DNA of 64,000 nt from Myxococcales bacterium (lineage in GTDB: Bacteria; Myxococcota_C; UBA6777), in NCBI GenBank assembly GCA_020632975.1, contig JACKEL010000004.1, positions 124,001-188,000 on the forward strand. The letters run 5' to 3'. The first letter of the stretch is position 1; each line of letters starts with the position of its first letter. Position numbers and translations under genes: made by a program. Under the pieces are notes generated by a model, which worked only from the letters and a program-made list of their open reading frames with translations, ran no database searches and was not told where the DNA came from. Positions 34,594-44,300 of the stretch are shown one piece after another.

Positions 34594-35955
34594 ATGAAAG
34601 CACTATGGAAAGCCTTGCAAAGCAAAGAAGATGCATCCTCGAAGGGTCAAGTGGTCCATCTGACGAGGCGGATGAGCGAGCGTTCTTGGGGAGGGATGGA
34701 AACGCGTGTGACTGAGATCGCGCGTATGCAACAAAGCCAAGGCGACTTTTTCCCGAAGATTATGACCTCTTCCATTTACGAAGATGCAGGGAGTCAGTGT
34801 GTTCGCGGTATCCCTGTGGAGCGTTTTTCGTATCAATATCCATTTTGGGGTCTTGATGAACCAACGCGCGCATCGATGGATCAAGTTGGAGGAAATCTGA
34901 TCTCGTGGCCGCTGTTTTGGGCGCTGTGTCGTCATCCTGGGCTGTCGGTTGTGCACGCGCACTGTACCCGAAGACTCGGTGGGATGGGCTGGTTGGCGTC
35001 TCGACTGCGAGGGGTTCCTTTTGTCGTGACGTTGCATGGCGATGTGATGACTTTGGCGTCAGCACAAGCAGAGCGTTTTTCTGAGCTTGCACGTGGAGGC
35101 GTTGAGTGGGGAAAAGCAGTGGGTTGGCTTGTTCGTGCGCGGCGTTTGCTCGATGAGTCCGATGGAATCATCGCTGTGGGCAAAGAAGAGTACGACGCCC
35201 TATGTAAGATCTTGCCCAAAGAGCAAGTCCATTTTGTCCCTGGTGGCGTGGATGTGGAGCGTTTTTCGAAGGGCTCGCGTTTGGCTTGGCGTGAAAGGCT
35301 GGAGATGCAGTCTGGGGAGTTTCTTTTGGTGCAGGTGGGGCGGATCGATGCGCAAAAGAACCAGCTGCTCTCAGTGAAACTCTTGGCGCGTCTGCGTGCG
35401 GCGGGTCTGCCCGTTCGGTTGTTGTTGATTGGTCCTGTAACAGATGATGGATATGATGCAGCCTTGCAAGATGCGATTCGCTCGAATGGTCTAGGGGCTT
35501 GGGTACATCAAGAGTCTGTGGGCTACGCTGAACAACGCTTGGTGGATGCTTTTCATGCGGCAGATGTGATGTTGATGCCAAGCATTCATGAGCCTTTTGG
35601 CTTGACAGTGCTTGAAGGCTGGTGCGCGAAGAAGCCCGTGCTTGCGTCTCGTTTGGGCGGGCTGCGCGGGCTGGTCTCTGATGGAGAAGATGGTTGCTTG
35701 CTCCCTGTGGGTGAGGACGATGCGTGGTTTGCGTCGTGTCGCGCGCTGTTGCAAGCTCCTGAGCGGGCAAAGCAGATGGGAGAACAAGGAAGTCGAAAAG
35801 TCGATCTTTCTTATACTTGGGTGCGTGTGGTTGAGCGCTTGTCCCAGATCTACAGGCTCGCAGAAGAGGTTCGTTTGCGAAGGATGCAAACGCAAGTGGA
35901 GTTACGTTGGTTGTCAGGGATGTCTGCGCTTCTTGAAGCGAGAGGAGGCCACTGA
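34594..35955 (+). CDS. GT4-type glycosyltransferase
   Basis: 453 residues, GT-B fold. The N-terminal acceptor region reads RRMSERSWGGMETRVTEIAR, with HAHCTRRLGGMGW and FVVTLHGDVM. The C-terminal donor region reads LLVQVGRIDAQKNQLLSV and EPFGLTVLEGWCAKKPVLAS. The pattern with HGD and the late Glu is close to sugar transferases using UDP-hexoses, but the donor is not certain. ATG 34594 follows AAGGAGGAG. A GCCCAA/TTGGGC hairpin with a few T occurs at 34552-34568 just before the ribosome-binding site. Its TGA overlaps the ATG of the next gene by one base, showing coupled translation. Confidence 0.88.
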   Translation: MKALWKALQSKEDASSKGQVVHLTRRMSERSWGGMETRVTEIARMQQSQGDFFPKIMTSSIYEDAGSQCVRGIPVERFSYQYPFWGLDEPTRASMDQVGGNLISWPLFWALCRHPGLSVVHAHCTRRLGGMGWLASRLRGVPFVVTLHGDVMTLASAQAERFSELARGGVEWGKAVGWLVRARRLLDESDGIIAVGKEEYDALCKILPKEQVHFVPGGVDVERFSKGSRLAWRERLEMQSGEFLLVQVGRIDAQKNQLLSVKLLARLRAAGLPVRLLLIGPVTDDGYDAALQDAIRSNGLGAWVHQESVGYAEQRLVDAFHAADVMLMPSIHEPFGLTVLEGWCAKKPVLASRLGGLRGLVSDGEDGCLLPVGEDDAWFASCRALLQAPERAKQMGEQGSRKVDLSYTWVRVVERLSQIYRLAEEVRLRRMQTQVELRWLSGMSALLEARGGH

Positions 35956-37031
35956 TGAAACAGGTATTTTGGCCGATGGTGGCGTTGGATCGCTCGGGTT
36001 TGTGGACCTATGGGGTCTCGCTTGCGCGGGCGATGGGCTCGATCTTACATGAGGGCCTGCACTTGGGGAGTTTGCGTACACAACGAGATGCCTTGGCCTC
36101 GCTGGGGACGAACTACGCCGAAACCAACGATGGTACGGGCTGGATGGATTGGTTGTCGAAGAATGATCGACGCGATGCTTTGGTACACTTTCCTGTGGGG
36201 AATCGCAGGCTGTTCCCGATGCGTAAAGCACGCCAAGTCGCGACAGTACATGATATCGCAGAGTATCGTTTTCCTGAGCGATTTGGGCCTTTGCACACTT
36301 TCCATGTGAAGTGGGTCTTGGCGCCTTTGTTGCGGCAGATGCATGCAGTGATTGCTGTGAGCGAGCAGACACGGCAGGACCTTTTGGAGTTTGTGGGCTT
36401 AGAGCCTTCGCGGGTTCGGACGATCCACAATGGTGTGGACACGCAGCGCTTTCGTCCTGCCACCCGAGAGCAAGAAAAAGAGGTGCAAAGACGCCATCAT
36501 CTGAGCGATTCGTACTGGCTCTATGTCTCTCGTCTTGAGCATCCTGTGAAGAACCACGTCACGTTGTTGGAAGCATACGCGGCGTTGCGTTCGATGGGGA
36601 AAGATCTTCCGCAGCTTGTGTTCATTGGAGCCCCTGATATCCGCGCGGATGTGGTGATGGAGCGCATCGCTTCGTTGAAGCTGGAGCGCGCAGTCCGTTG
36701 TCTCGGTTACGTCGAAGCTGCGGAGCTTCCCGTGTTGATCTCTGGGGCGAAGGCTTCTTTGTTTCCTTCTTTGTATGAAGGGTTTGGGCTGCCTGTGTTG
36801 GAGTCGATGTCTTGTGGAACACCCGTGATCTGCTCGGATATCAAAGTGTTTGATGAGTTTGTGCCTTCGGATGCTTTGCGTTTTCCTGCGCGGGATGTGG
36901 ACGCGCTTGCACACTGTTTGTTGGTGGATTTGGAACGAGCACGTGAGCGTGTGACGCTTTCGCGCGATTTGACTTGGGAAGCTTGTGCTCGACGCACGTT
37001 TGCAGTGTACCAAGATGTGATGGAGGGATAG
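35955..37031 (+). CDS. GT4-type glycosyltransferase
   Basis: 358 residues, GT-B fold. DRSGLWTYGVSLARAMGS is the acceptor-side opening, and VATVHDIAEYRFPERFG is the HDxxxxxxP-like loop found in mannosyl- and rhamnosyl-type GT4 enzymes. The donor half has WLYVSRLEHPVKNHVTLLEA and LYEGFGLPVLESMSCGTPVI with the two conserved Glu residues. It begins one base inside the preceding TGA (TGATG), so the pair 34594-37031 is one operon, followed after 4 bases by the co-polymerase gene. Confidence 0.88.
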   Translation: MKQVFWPMVALDRSGLWTYGVSLARAMGSILHEGLHLGSLRTQRDALASLGTNYAETNDGTGWMDWLSKNDRRDALVHFPVGNRRLFPMRKARQVATVHDIAEYRFPERFGPLHTFHVKWVLAPLLRQMHAVIAVSEQTRQDLLEFVGLEPSRVRTIHNGVDTQRFRPATREQEKEVQRRHHLSDSYWLYVSRLEHPVKNHVTLLEAYAALRSMGKDLPQLVFIGAPDIRADVVMERIASLKLERAVRCLGYVEAAELPVLISGAKASLFPSLYEGFGLPVLESMSCGTPVICSDIKVFDEFVPSDALRFPARDVDALAHCLLVDLERARERVTLSRDLTWEACARRTFAVYQDVMEG

Positions 37032-37035
37032 TTCG

Positions 37036-38718
37036 ATGCAAGACAACGCGAGCGCCGCGCCCGCGTTGCCGCTGGGTCGGTTACGTGGCTTGTTGTGGCG
37101 GGTAAAAGCTCATTGGAAGCTTGCTTTGGCCGTGATCTTGGTCTTACAAGTCCTTGTGGGCATTGGGTACAAGCTCTTAAAAAAAGACACGTTCATCTTT
37201 CGTTCTACCGCGATGTATATGGGCGATCAGCTTACACAAGAAGGCCAACCAGCCCCAAAGATCGATACTGTGATGGCGATGGTAAAGACCATGCCGCGCT
37301 TGCAAAAGCTACGTAAAAGCTTGCAGTTGAAAGCAAAGATTAAAACGATATCTCAAATGATACAGGTCAAAAAGATCGGGAAGACCCGTATGTTTGAGGT
37401 GATTGTTGTTAGTGACAAAAAAAAGATGGGGGAACATATTCTTGATTTTTTTATCAAGGATTTCTTACAAGAAACCAATCATTTGTGGGAGTCTCACCTT
37501 GAGCAGCGCGAACGGGTGTTTCGAAAAGCGCTTGTTCAACGACGTGCAGCACTCCAACAAGTGCGGGTGCGACTGAGTTCTCTCGAACAGCGAACAGGGT
37601 ACATGGGAGCGGAGTCTTCGCTAAAATCGGCCTTGCAGGAAAAGCGCAGTGCTTTTGAGCATCTTCATGATGCGCAAGTGCGGTTTGAAGGGCTTGAAGT
37701 GGAGATCCAGGGTTTAGAGCGTTCGATGAAACGCTTGCCAAAGCGCCTGATGTTGCAGGAGACAAGGCGCAATCCACTTTTGGAACAGTACGTGAGCGTT
37801 GAGGCAGAGTTCCAAGCCTTGCGCCATACGCTGACACGAAAACACCCAAGGATGCGGGCTTTGTTGGCCAAGCGAGCAGCGTTTCATCGCCAGATGGGTG
37901 GCTCCAACTTGCGCGCATTTTGGATCAAGACGCAGGGGGTCAACCCGATCTTTCAGAAGTTGCAAGAGCAGTATCTGCTCAAGAAGATCGCGCGGGATGC
38001 TTTGTCGATTCAGATCAAGTTGCTAAAAGCAGAAACGACTCGTCTTTTGCGGTGGCAGCGGGATCTTCCAAAGATTGCACAAGAACACCAAGATCTGGCG
38101 TTGCGCAAAGACACGTTGGCCAAGATCGTTTCTGCGTTGGAAGTGACGTATGCTGGGGTCTTAACGGAGTTTCATGCGAAAAAAGAAGCTGTAAAAGTTG
38201 TTGAACCTCCACACTTTTTCGCGAAAAAGTCTGCAAAAAAGAAACGGATGATCCTGTTTGGGATCTTGGGATTTCTCCCTGTGTTGGTGTTTTTGGTTCT
38301 TGCAGTGAATGCTTTGCGCGATGATACACTGCGCTACACAGAAGAAGTCGAAGGGTTGGGCGTCCCTGTCTTTGGGCCGATGCTCGGGAGTTTTGGTGGC
38401 GAGACGCTGGCGGCTTTGCAACTTTATACATCAAGTTTTCCTGAGAGCGTGGTGGTGGGGCTTTCAGAGCGGGCGCCAGACGATGAACTCGAACAGCTGG
38501 TGCAGCAGATAGGTGCGCGAGGTGTCGGTTGCACGCTGCGCTCCACAGAGCCGTTCTTTTCGGATGGAAAGCCGCAGGTATATCATTTTCAGGCGCATTA
38601 TGGCGGTGTAGCGGGGCGGATCTTGTGGGTGCGTTTGGGCAAAGACAAACGTTCGCTTTTGCGGGCTGTGATCAAGCATCTACAGTTTGATGATCGGCTG
38701 ATCTTGTTGTTGGTGTAG
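37036..38718 (+). CDS. Wzz/GumC-like polysaccharide co-polymerase without active kinase
   Basis: 560 residues. It has a membrane segment near 30-48 (LALAVILVLQVLVGIGYKLL), a long periplasmic coiled-coil region (about 130-400, many Glu/Arg/Leu heptads), and a second membrane segment near 413-433 (ILFGILGFLPVLVFLVLAV). About 125 cytoplasmic residues follow. This is the PCP-2 layout of GumC/Wzc, which sets chain length and links polymerase to exporter. The cytoplasmic part starts VVVGLSERAPDDELEQLVQQ, in the place of the kinase first strand, but has no Walker A loop and no Tyr cluster, so BY-kinase activity is absent. ATG 37036 has GGAGGG. Ends 13 bases before the convergent vWA-like gene. Confidence 0.8.
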   Translation: MQDNASAAPALPLGRLRGLLWRVKAHWKLALAVILVLQVLVGIGYKLLKKDTFIFRSTAMYMGDQLTQEGQPAPKIDTVMAMVKTMPRLQKLRKSLQLKAKIKTISQMIQVKKIGKTRMFEVIVVSDKKKMGEHILDFFIKDFLQETNHLWESHLEQRERVFRKALVQRRAALQQVRVRLSSLEQRTGYMGAESSLKSALQEKRSAFEHLHDAQVRFEGLEVEIQGLERSMKRLPKRLMLQETRRNPLLEQYVSVEAEFQALRHTLTRKHPRMRALLAKRAAFHRQMGGSNLRAFWIKTQGVNPIFQKLQEQYLLKKIARDALSIQIKLLKAETTRLLRWQRDLPKIAQEHQDLALRKDTLAKIVSALEVTYAGVLTEFHAKKEAVKVVEPPHFFAKKSAKKKRMILFGILGFLPVLVFLVLAVNALRDDTLRYTEEVEGLGVPVFGPMLGSFGGETLAALQLYTSSFPESVVVGLSERAPDDELEQLVQQIGARGVGCTLRSTEPFFSDGKPQVYHFQAHYGGVAGRILWVRLGKDKRSLLRAVIKHLQFDDRLILLLV

Positions 38719-38731
38719 GGGATGGTAGGGG

Positions 38732-40306
38732 TCAGTAGCTACCCACCAAGGCTGTGAGGAGCTGGACCCGCAGTTTGGACAGTTCTTCCATCGAAAGCCC
38801 CTCAAAAGGCAAAAGCAAACGCGGGATGTCTTTGGGGGCGGTGGTCGGGGTCTTTTGGTCTCTTGAAGGGGTCTTTTCTTTGTTTCTTTTCTTGCGTTTT
38901 GCGGCGCTTTCTTTGTCTTGCTCTTCTTCGATGCCCGTCTTTTGGGGGACTTGGACGGGCAACACGATCCCATGGATGGTGGGGACTTGGTTGGCGTAGC
39001 GATCGAATCTTTCTTCCCAGAGCTGTGCACGTTTGTGGGTGAGGGCGATGGCATACACTTTTCGCGTCGTGTCGATACAGTCGGCGAGTGCGAGATCTTG
39101 GGCAAGATGGAGATGCGCCCAACCATGTTGAAGTTCGTCGCTCAGGAGCAAGCGCAGCAAGTCGAGGTCTTGTGCGAAAGGTTCGGGCTCTAGGCGCCCG
39201 TGGAGACAGTGGATATGGAACTGAAGTGCATCCTGTTCAAAATAGGCGGTGAGATCGCGGATGAGGCGCACAAAGAGACCTAGGGCAAGGATGGAAAACT
39301 GGTAATCGTACCCACTTGATTTGAGGCTGAACATCTCGTCTAGGTCGAGGATCAGGTGGATGGTACGGCGTTTTCGTCGCAGTTGTCCTGCATCGCGGGT
39401 GTAGAAAAGCAACTCGCCTTCCACAAAGCGCACGTCGAAAAGGTCGATCTCTTCTTTGGATTCGATATAGATGAGTTCGGAAAGTACGAGGTTTTCGAAT
39501 GCTCCTCGCGTCGTAATCTCAGAGATCCCGCCTGTGGGGTAGTAGGTCTCATCGACGAAGGCTGTTTCGCTATCCGCGGATTCGTCTTGGACGGGTAAGC
39601 TGCGAAGATCCAACTCCCCCAAACGACGCTCGATCTCGATCAGTTGGCGACATCCAATGCGCAAGGACTCATTGTCGAGTTGTTCCCAGTGTTCTAACTC
39701 GAAGATGTCTTCTTCTCGTAAAAGCTCGGACCATCGGAGTTTTTGCGAGACGCGATCCAGAAAAGTGGTGAGCCATGCGGAAAAGGTCGGGAGATCTGGA
39801 AGCGCCTCAAACAATTGTTGTTCTGCATGTTCAGCTTGTTCTGGGGAGACCAGCGAGAAAGCAAGGTTGCGGAGTTGCGTGGGGTGCAACAACACATCGC
39901 GCGGAGCAAGGGGGGCCAAGGTGCGCCACAAAAGCTCCATGAGCCGTAGATGAAGACCTTTGTTTTTGGAGACTTGCAAAAGCTCTAAGGCGCTTTGGAC
40001 GCGCGTTTCCTGAAGGATGCGGGAGAGGAATTCATTTTCGTAGCGAAGGCGCAGTGTGCGTTGTTCTTCGGGCCACTGATGGAACTTTTTGAGGGAAGCA
40101 AAGCGCACATGGTAGCCTTCTTGGAGGAGGACGCCGAGATCGACAACCAAGAAAAAAGGCAGATGGTAGTGTCCTTGGCCCGCGAGGTGTCGATACCATG
40201 CGAGGGCGCTTTGATAGGACGCTTGCAACAAGTCGTCTGCAAGGGCGCTATAGTGCAAACTTGCACAGAGAAAGTCTTGTGCGCGGGCTTCTGGGATGGT
40301 GTACAT
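38732..40306 (-). CDS. vWA-like protein of the MoxR/FtsH operon
   Basis: 524 residues from ATG 40306; an in-frame ATG at 40414 would overlap the MoxR gene by 68 bases, so the start is uncertain and neither has a strong ribosome-binding site. No signal peptide. The N-terminal 290 residues are helical and acidic. From about residue 270 the sequence (FENLVLSELIYIESKEE, then RRKRRTIHLILDLDEMFSL) fits the beta-strand and metal-site region of von Willebrand A proteins that pair with MoxR ATPases. The canonical DxSxS becomes DLDEM, so the metal site is degenerate. A Lys-rich linker (about 470-500) precedes a short last helix. Last gene of the operon; partner of the adjacent MoxR is inferred from order. 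Confidence 0.6.
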   Translation of the reverse strand: MYTIPEARAQDFLCASLHYSALADDLLQASYQSALAWYRHLAGQGHYHLPFFLVVDLGVLLQEGYHVRFASLKKFHQWPEEQRTLRLRYENEFLSRILQETRVQSALELLQVSKNKGLHLRLMELLWRTLAPLAPRDVLLHPTQLRNLAFSLVSPEQAEHAEQQLFEALPDLPTFSAWLTTFLDRVSQKLRWSELLREEDIFELEHWEQLDNESLRIGCRQLIEIERRLGELDLRSLPVQDESADSETAFVDETYYPTGGISEITTRGAFENLVLSELIYIESKEEIDLFDVRFVEGELLFYTRDAGQLRRKRRTIHLILDLDEMFSLKSSGYDYQFSILALGLFVRLIRDLTAYFEQDALQFHIHCLHGRLEPEPFAQDLDLLRLLLSDELQHGWAHLHLAQDLALADCIDTTRKVYAIALTHKRAQLWEERFDRYANQVPTIHGIVLPVQVPQKTGIEEEQDKESAAKRKKRNKEKTPSRDQKTPTTAPKDIPRLLLPFEGLSMEELSKLRVQLLTALVGSY

Positions 40307-40346
40307 GCCGATCTCGTCTGGGTTGTAGAGAAAGAGATTTTCTGAC

Positions 40347-41342
40347 TTAGAGGCGGAGCAAAGTATCGACTTTTTCTCGTACAGGTCCAAAGTCTTGGAT
40401 GCGATCTGCGACATAGCGCAAAAGGACGAGATCTTCTTTGGTCACGACACCACCGTGGATAAGGAAGGCGCGTGTTCGGATAAGTTTGTAGAGCTTGATG
40501 ATCTTGCGGTCGCTGATCTCGATGCGGTCTTCTTTTTCGAGGGTCTTGATGATGCGTTTGAACAGCGCATACACCTCGTCGGGGAAGTAGCGTTTTCGGT
40601 CATTTTGGCCTTCTTTGCCATCCCCAGAACGGGCCATGATGTGATCGAGATAAGCCTTGAGTTTGAGAAAGTCCTCAAGGTTGCAGAGGTTTTCCCAAGG
40701 TCGTTGTTGAAAAGCCTTGTAAGTCTCGTTGCGAAGGCCCTTTTCGAGGAGTTCATCGAAGTGTGTTTCGCGGACGCTTTCACTTTCGATCTTGAGGGTA
40801 AAGCGGTCACGGAGTGCGCCAAGCTCGGAAAACTCGGGGATCTCGTTGGTTGCGCCAAAGAGCATGGCAAGGTCGATCGAGATGGGCTTTCCATCTTGGT
40901 AGTATTTTCGCTCGTTGATGATGGTCAACAGTGTGTTGAGGATCGCGGAGTTGGACTTGAAGATCTCATCGAGGAAAGCAACGCGACACTGTGGGAGCTT
41001 TCCTGCTGCACGTCGAAGATAGCGGCCTTCTTTGAGCTGGTTGATATCGATGGGGCCGATGATCTCGCTGGGTTCGGTGAACTTGGTCAGCATGTACTCG
41101 AAGTACTCTTCACCTTCGAGGCCGATGGCTTGGGCAAACTTGACGATCAGGTCGGACTTTGCGGTGCCAGGCTTTCCCACCAAGAGCAGAGGTTCTTGGG
41201 CGAGGGTGCAGATGACCATGAGATCGACAAGATCGTCTTTGTTGACGAAGTACTGCGCGAGGTGATGTCGAACCTGGTTGATGCGCTTGCGCAGTGTCTC
41301 GACTTCGGATTTTACTTCTTCAAAAGTGTATGTATGGCGCAA
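40347..41342 (-). CDS. MoxR-type AAA+ ATPase
   Basis: 331 residues. Walker A GKPGTAKS is near residue 57, Walker B VAFLDEIFKSNSAILNTLL near 120, sensor 1 FGATNEIPEFSE, and the arginine-finger region LRDRFTLKIESESVRE. This is the MoxR/RavA lineage, chaperone-like ATPases that remodel partners together with vWA proteins. The start is TTG 41342: the upstream gene's last codons contain GGAG and its TAA is two bases before the TTG, and there is no ATG before the Walker A. A C-terminal lid region (KRYFPDEVYALFKRIIKTLE) is normal for the family. Located between the 1083-residue protein and the vWA-like protein. Confidence 0.92.
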   Translation of the reverse strand: MRHTYTFEEVKSEVETLRKRINQVRHHLAQYFVNKDDLVDLMVICTLAQEPLLLVGKPGTAKSDLIVKFAQAIGLEGEEYFEYMLTKFTEPSEIIGPIDINQLKEGRYLRRAAGKLPQCRVAFLDEIFKSNSAILNTLLTIINERKYYQDGKPISIDLAMLFGATNEIPEFSELGALRDRFTLKIESESVRETHFDELLEKGLRNETYKAFQQRPWENLCNLEDFLKLKAYLDHIMARSGDGKEGQNDRKRYFPDEVYALFKRIIKTLEKEDRIEISDRKIIKLYKLIRTRAFLIHGGVVTKEDLVLLRYVADRIQDFGPVREKVDTLLRL

Positions 41343-41344
41343 GG

Positions 41345-44300
41345 TTATTCTCCGTGAGAGCGTGTGATGTCTTCCGTCAGGATTCGTTCGCGGATAAGCA
41401 TCTCGTCGCGATCCATGAACTGCTTCATCAAGCCAAGGGCCAGCTTTTCTTTGCTGATGGCAACGCGGACAAGTTGGAGTTGAAGCAAGAAAGCAAGGCG
41501 ACGCAACGCGCTGCCTTCGTAGTGGACGCGAGAAGTGCTTTTGGGGTCGTTGATTTGTGTGGAAAAGTTACCGCAGATCTCTTCGACGATGTGGGTACGT
41601 TCGTGCAAAGGGATACCTTCTACGGCTTGGAGCGCGACGCCGCAAAAGTCGAGAAAGTCGATGGGATAATCAATGGATTGAAAGAGCCATGTAAGACTTT
41701 CTGTAATGATCTTTTGGGCGGGAGCAAGCTTTTCGAAGACCACGAGACCTTGGGCCATGTGGAGACGCATCAACATAAAAAACAGGCCCATCATGGAGGT
41801 CATATTTTTGGGTGGTGTCGCGGGGGTTTGCTCAACAAAGCGAACAAAGTGGTTGAGGATACTGTTTCCAGCACCCGTCCATCGGAGCTTTGCGAGGACA
41901 TCGATCAGACGAGAGATGGTCTTTGCGATCTCGTTGTAGTCCACATTGCTTTTGGCAAAGTCGCCTTCTCCACGGATGGCATCGTGTAGGAGACCAAGCA
42001 TCTTTTCGACGTTTTTTTCGGCGTCAGCGACTTTGTTTTTCTCGTGTGCTTGGAGGACTTGGTCGAAGGCTTTTTCGAGTTGTTGGTTTTGGATCGGGGA
42101 GTCTGTGTAAAGACGCCGCAGATTGGAAGCGGAGAAGGCTTCTTCGAGTTCTTTGTCCTCGTCGCTGCGGAGCAGATGGCCAAGCTCTTCGAGTTTGTTT
42201 CGAAGGGAGTCGTCTTTTTTGAAGGCTTTGGCGTGGACTTGCCGTTTGGTTTCGACTTGTTTGTGGAAGATCTCGCCACATTTGAGAGAGACACTGCTTG
42301 CCACGTAAGTCACCCAAGCATCGAGTTCGTTGTCGTCTTGGGCCAATTCAAAGCAGTTTTGTAACACAGCCAAGCCTTGATCGATGGAGCCTACTTGGAC
42401 GTAACCCACGGCAACAAGGGCTTGTCCGACGATTTGCAAAGGGGGCAACTTGAGTTGGCGAAAGCGCTCATAAAGGTAGTTGAGGTGATGGAGCGCAAGA
42501 TGGAAGTCGCCTTGTGTTTCTGGGCTGGTCTTTTCGTCCAGAAGATGACGGCTTTGCAACAAGCGATTTTGGATAAATATGGGGAGATCGATCAAGGATA
42601 GCCCGTGTTGATTGAGGTCTTGGAGTATCGCCTCACGGACACGAGCAAGCTCTCGTTGGTCTTGGTTTTGTTGTAGGAGTTCTCGCCAAGCCAACCAGCG
42701 GAGCTTTTTGCGCAACAAGACTTCGTTTTGGTGCAGCCACTGACTGCAAGTCCGCAACCAAAGTGCTTGTTCGTGGGGGGTGTCTCGCTTTCCAAGGAAC
42801 AAGAACAGAAGGAATTCTTCTTGATCGCTTGTCGCCTCGGGAGGATGGGGGTCTTTGCTTTTTCTTTTGGCTTTTGCTTGCGATGCACGCACCATGCGTC
42901 CAAAGGTTCGTTTGAGGTCTGCTTCATCTTTGGAGGCGCGTTGGAGCCACAGTGCTTCGGTTAAACAATCCCGTGCATCCGTGGGTTTGCCCATCTCATC
43001 TTTAAGCGCTGCAAGCTCTAGAAAAGTTTGTCGCTTGGGATCTTGGATGACTTCGATCTCAAGGCTGCGTTCTTCTTCTTCAAGCTCGCTGAGTGCCCGT
43101 TTTTCGGCTTTTTCAGAGGGTTTTGTAAGTTTTTGCTGCCGTGAGATCACGACGACTTCTTCCCCCTCTTTTTTGGCTTGTTCTTCAACGGGGTTTGGCC
43201 TGTTTTCGATGTTGTGTTCGCTTTGTTGGACTGGGTTTGCCGCGCGTTTGGCGGTCAGTAAGTCTGGGCGGTAGGGAGCACGTGCATAACGTCCCAAATC
43301 AAAGATGCTGTTTTGTTTGATCTCTTCGAGTTTTTCGGACTGTTGGGTCACAAGATAGTCGATGTATTGGCGCAGTGGGGCAAAAGCATCTTCTTGGACA
43401 CGCAAAAGGCTCGCTTGATCCATCGTGGGGTGTTGGGAAGCATCAGGTACAGACACAAAGGTCAAGACGCCCGATTGAAGGTGAAAAAGGTGCGTGTACT
43501 GATCGCGGCGGAGTTGTGGTTGTAACTCCAACTCGACGGGGAGAAGGAGATGATGGATACCCTTGTAGCTTGCGAATCGCGTCCCTCCAAAGTCCAAGAA
43601 GATGCGGCCTTTTCCACGTTGTTTCTCGCGTATGAAAAAGCGGTGGCGGCCTTTGGCGTCTTTTTGGATATTGATCAACAAGAGATCGAGATCTTCTTCA
43701 TCCATCAAGGAGAGGAGGCGTTCGAGCTGTGGGCGATGTTGTTCTTCGAGCAGCCAGATCTCCGCATCTGCGTGGCGTGTCTTGGGCTCAAAGCGCAGAG
43801 GGAGCGAGAAACGCACATCGCGATCGCGGTCTTCTCTCCAGCTTTCTTCTGTTTCGAGCGTAAGAACAAACTCCGCTGCCTTGTAAGCATCTTGCCATTG
43901 TACAGGCTCCATCACTTGGGGCGTGCCCTCACGTTGAACGAAGATCCAACGGCCATCGCGGGGGGCATCAGAGTAACGCCACAAGTCGATCAGTGGGTGT
44001 TGAAAGCCCCACTCTGTGTAAAAGTCAGGGGCTTCTTCTGTGAAGATGGTGGCTTGTTCTGCGTGTTGTTCGCGAAAGAGTTGGAGCAGATAGAAAGAGG
44101 GACTTTCGATGCGCACAAGGACCCCTTGCTCTTTTTTGGAAGAGAGGGGCGCAAACTGGATGCGATCATTTTGGAGTCGCATACAAAGTTCGATCAGAGA
44201 GCCCACCAAGGCTTGATCTTTTAGCCAAAAAAGCACGTGTTTGTGGGGGGCTTCGAGATGACGCACGGGGACGAGTTCTACGAGGGACATTAGGTCAGTC

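Noticed and set aside
40395..41357. Plus-strand frame of 320 codons
   Set aside because: Antisense to MoxR, whose Walker A and B motifs fix the coding strand.
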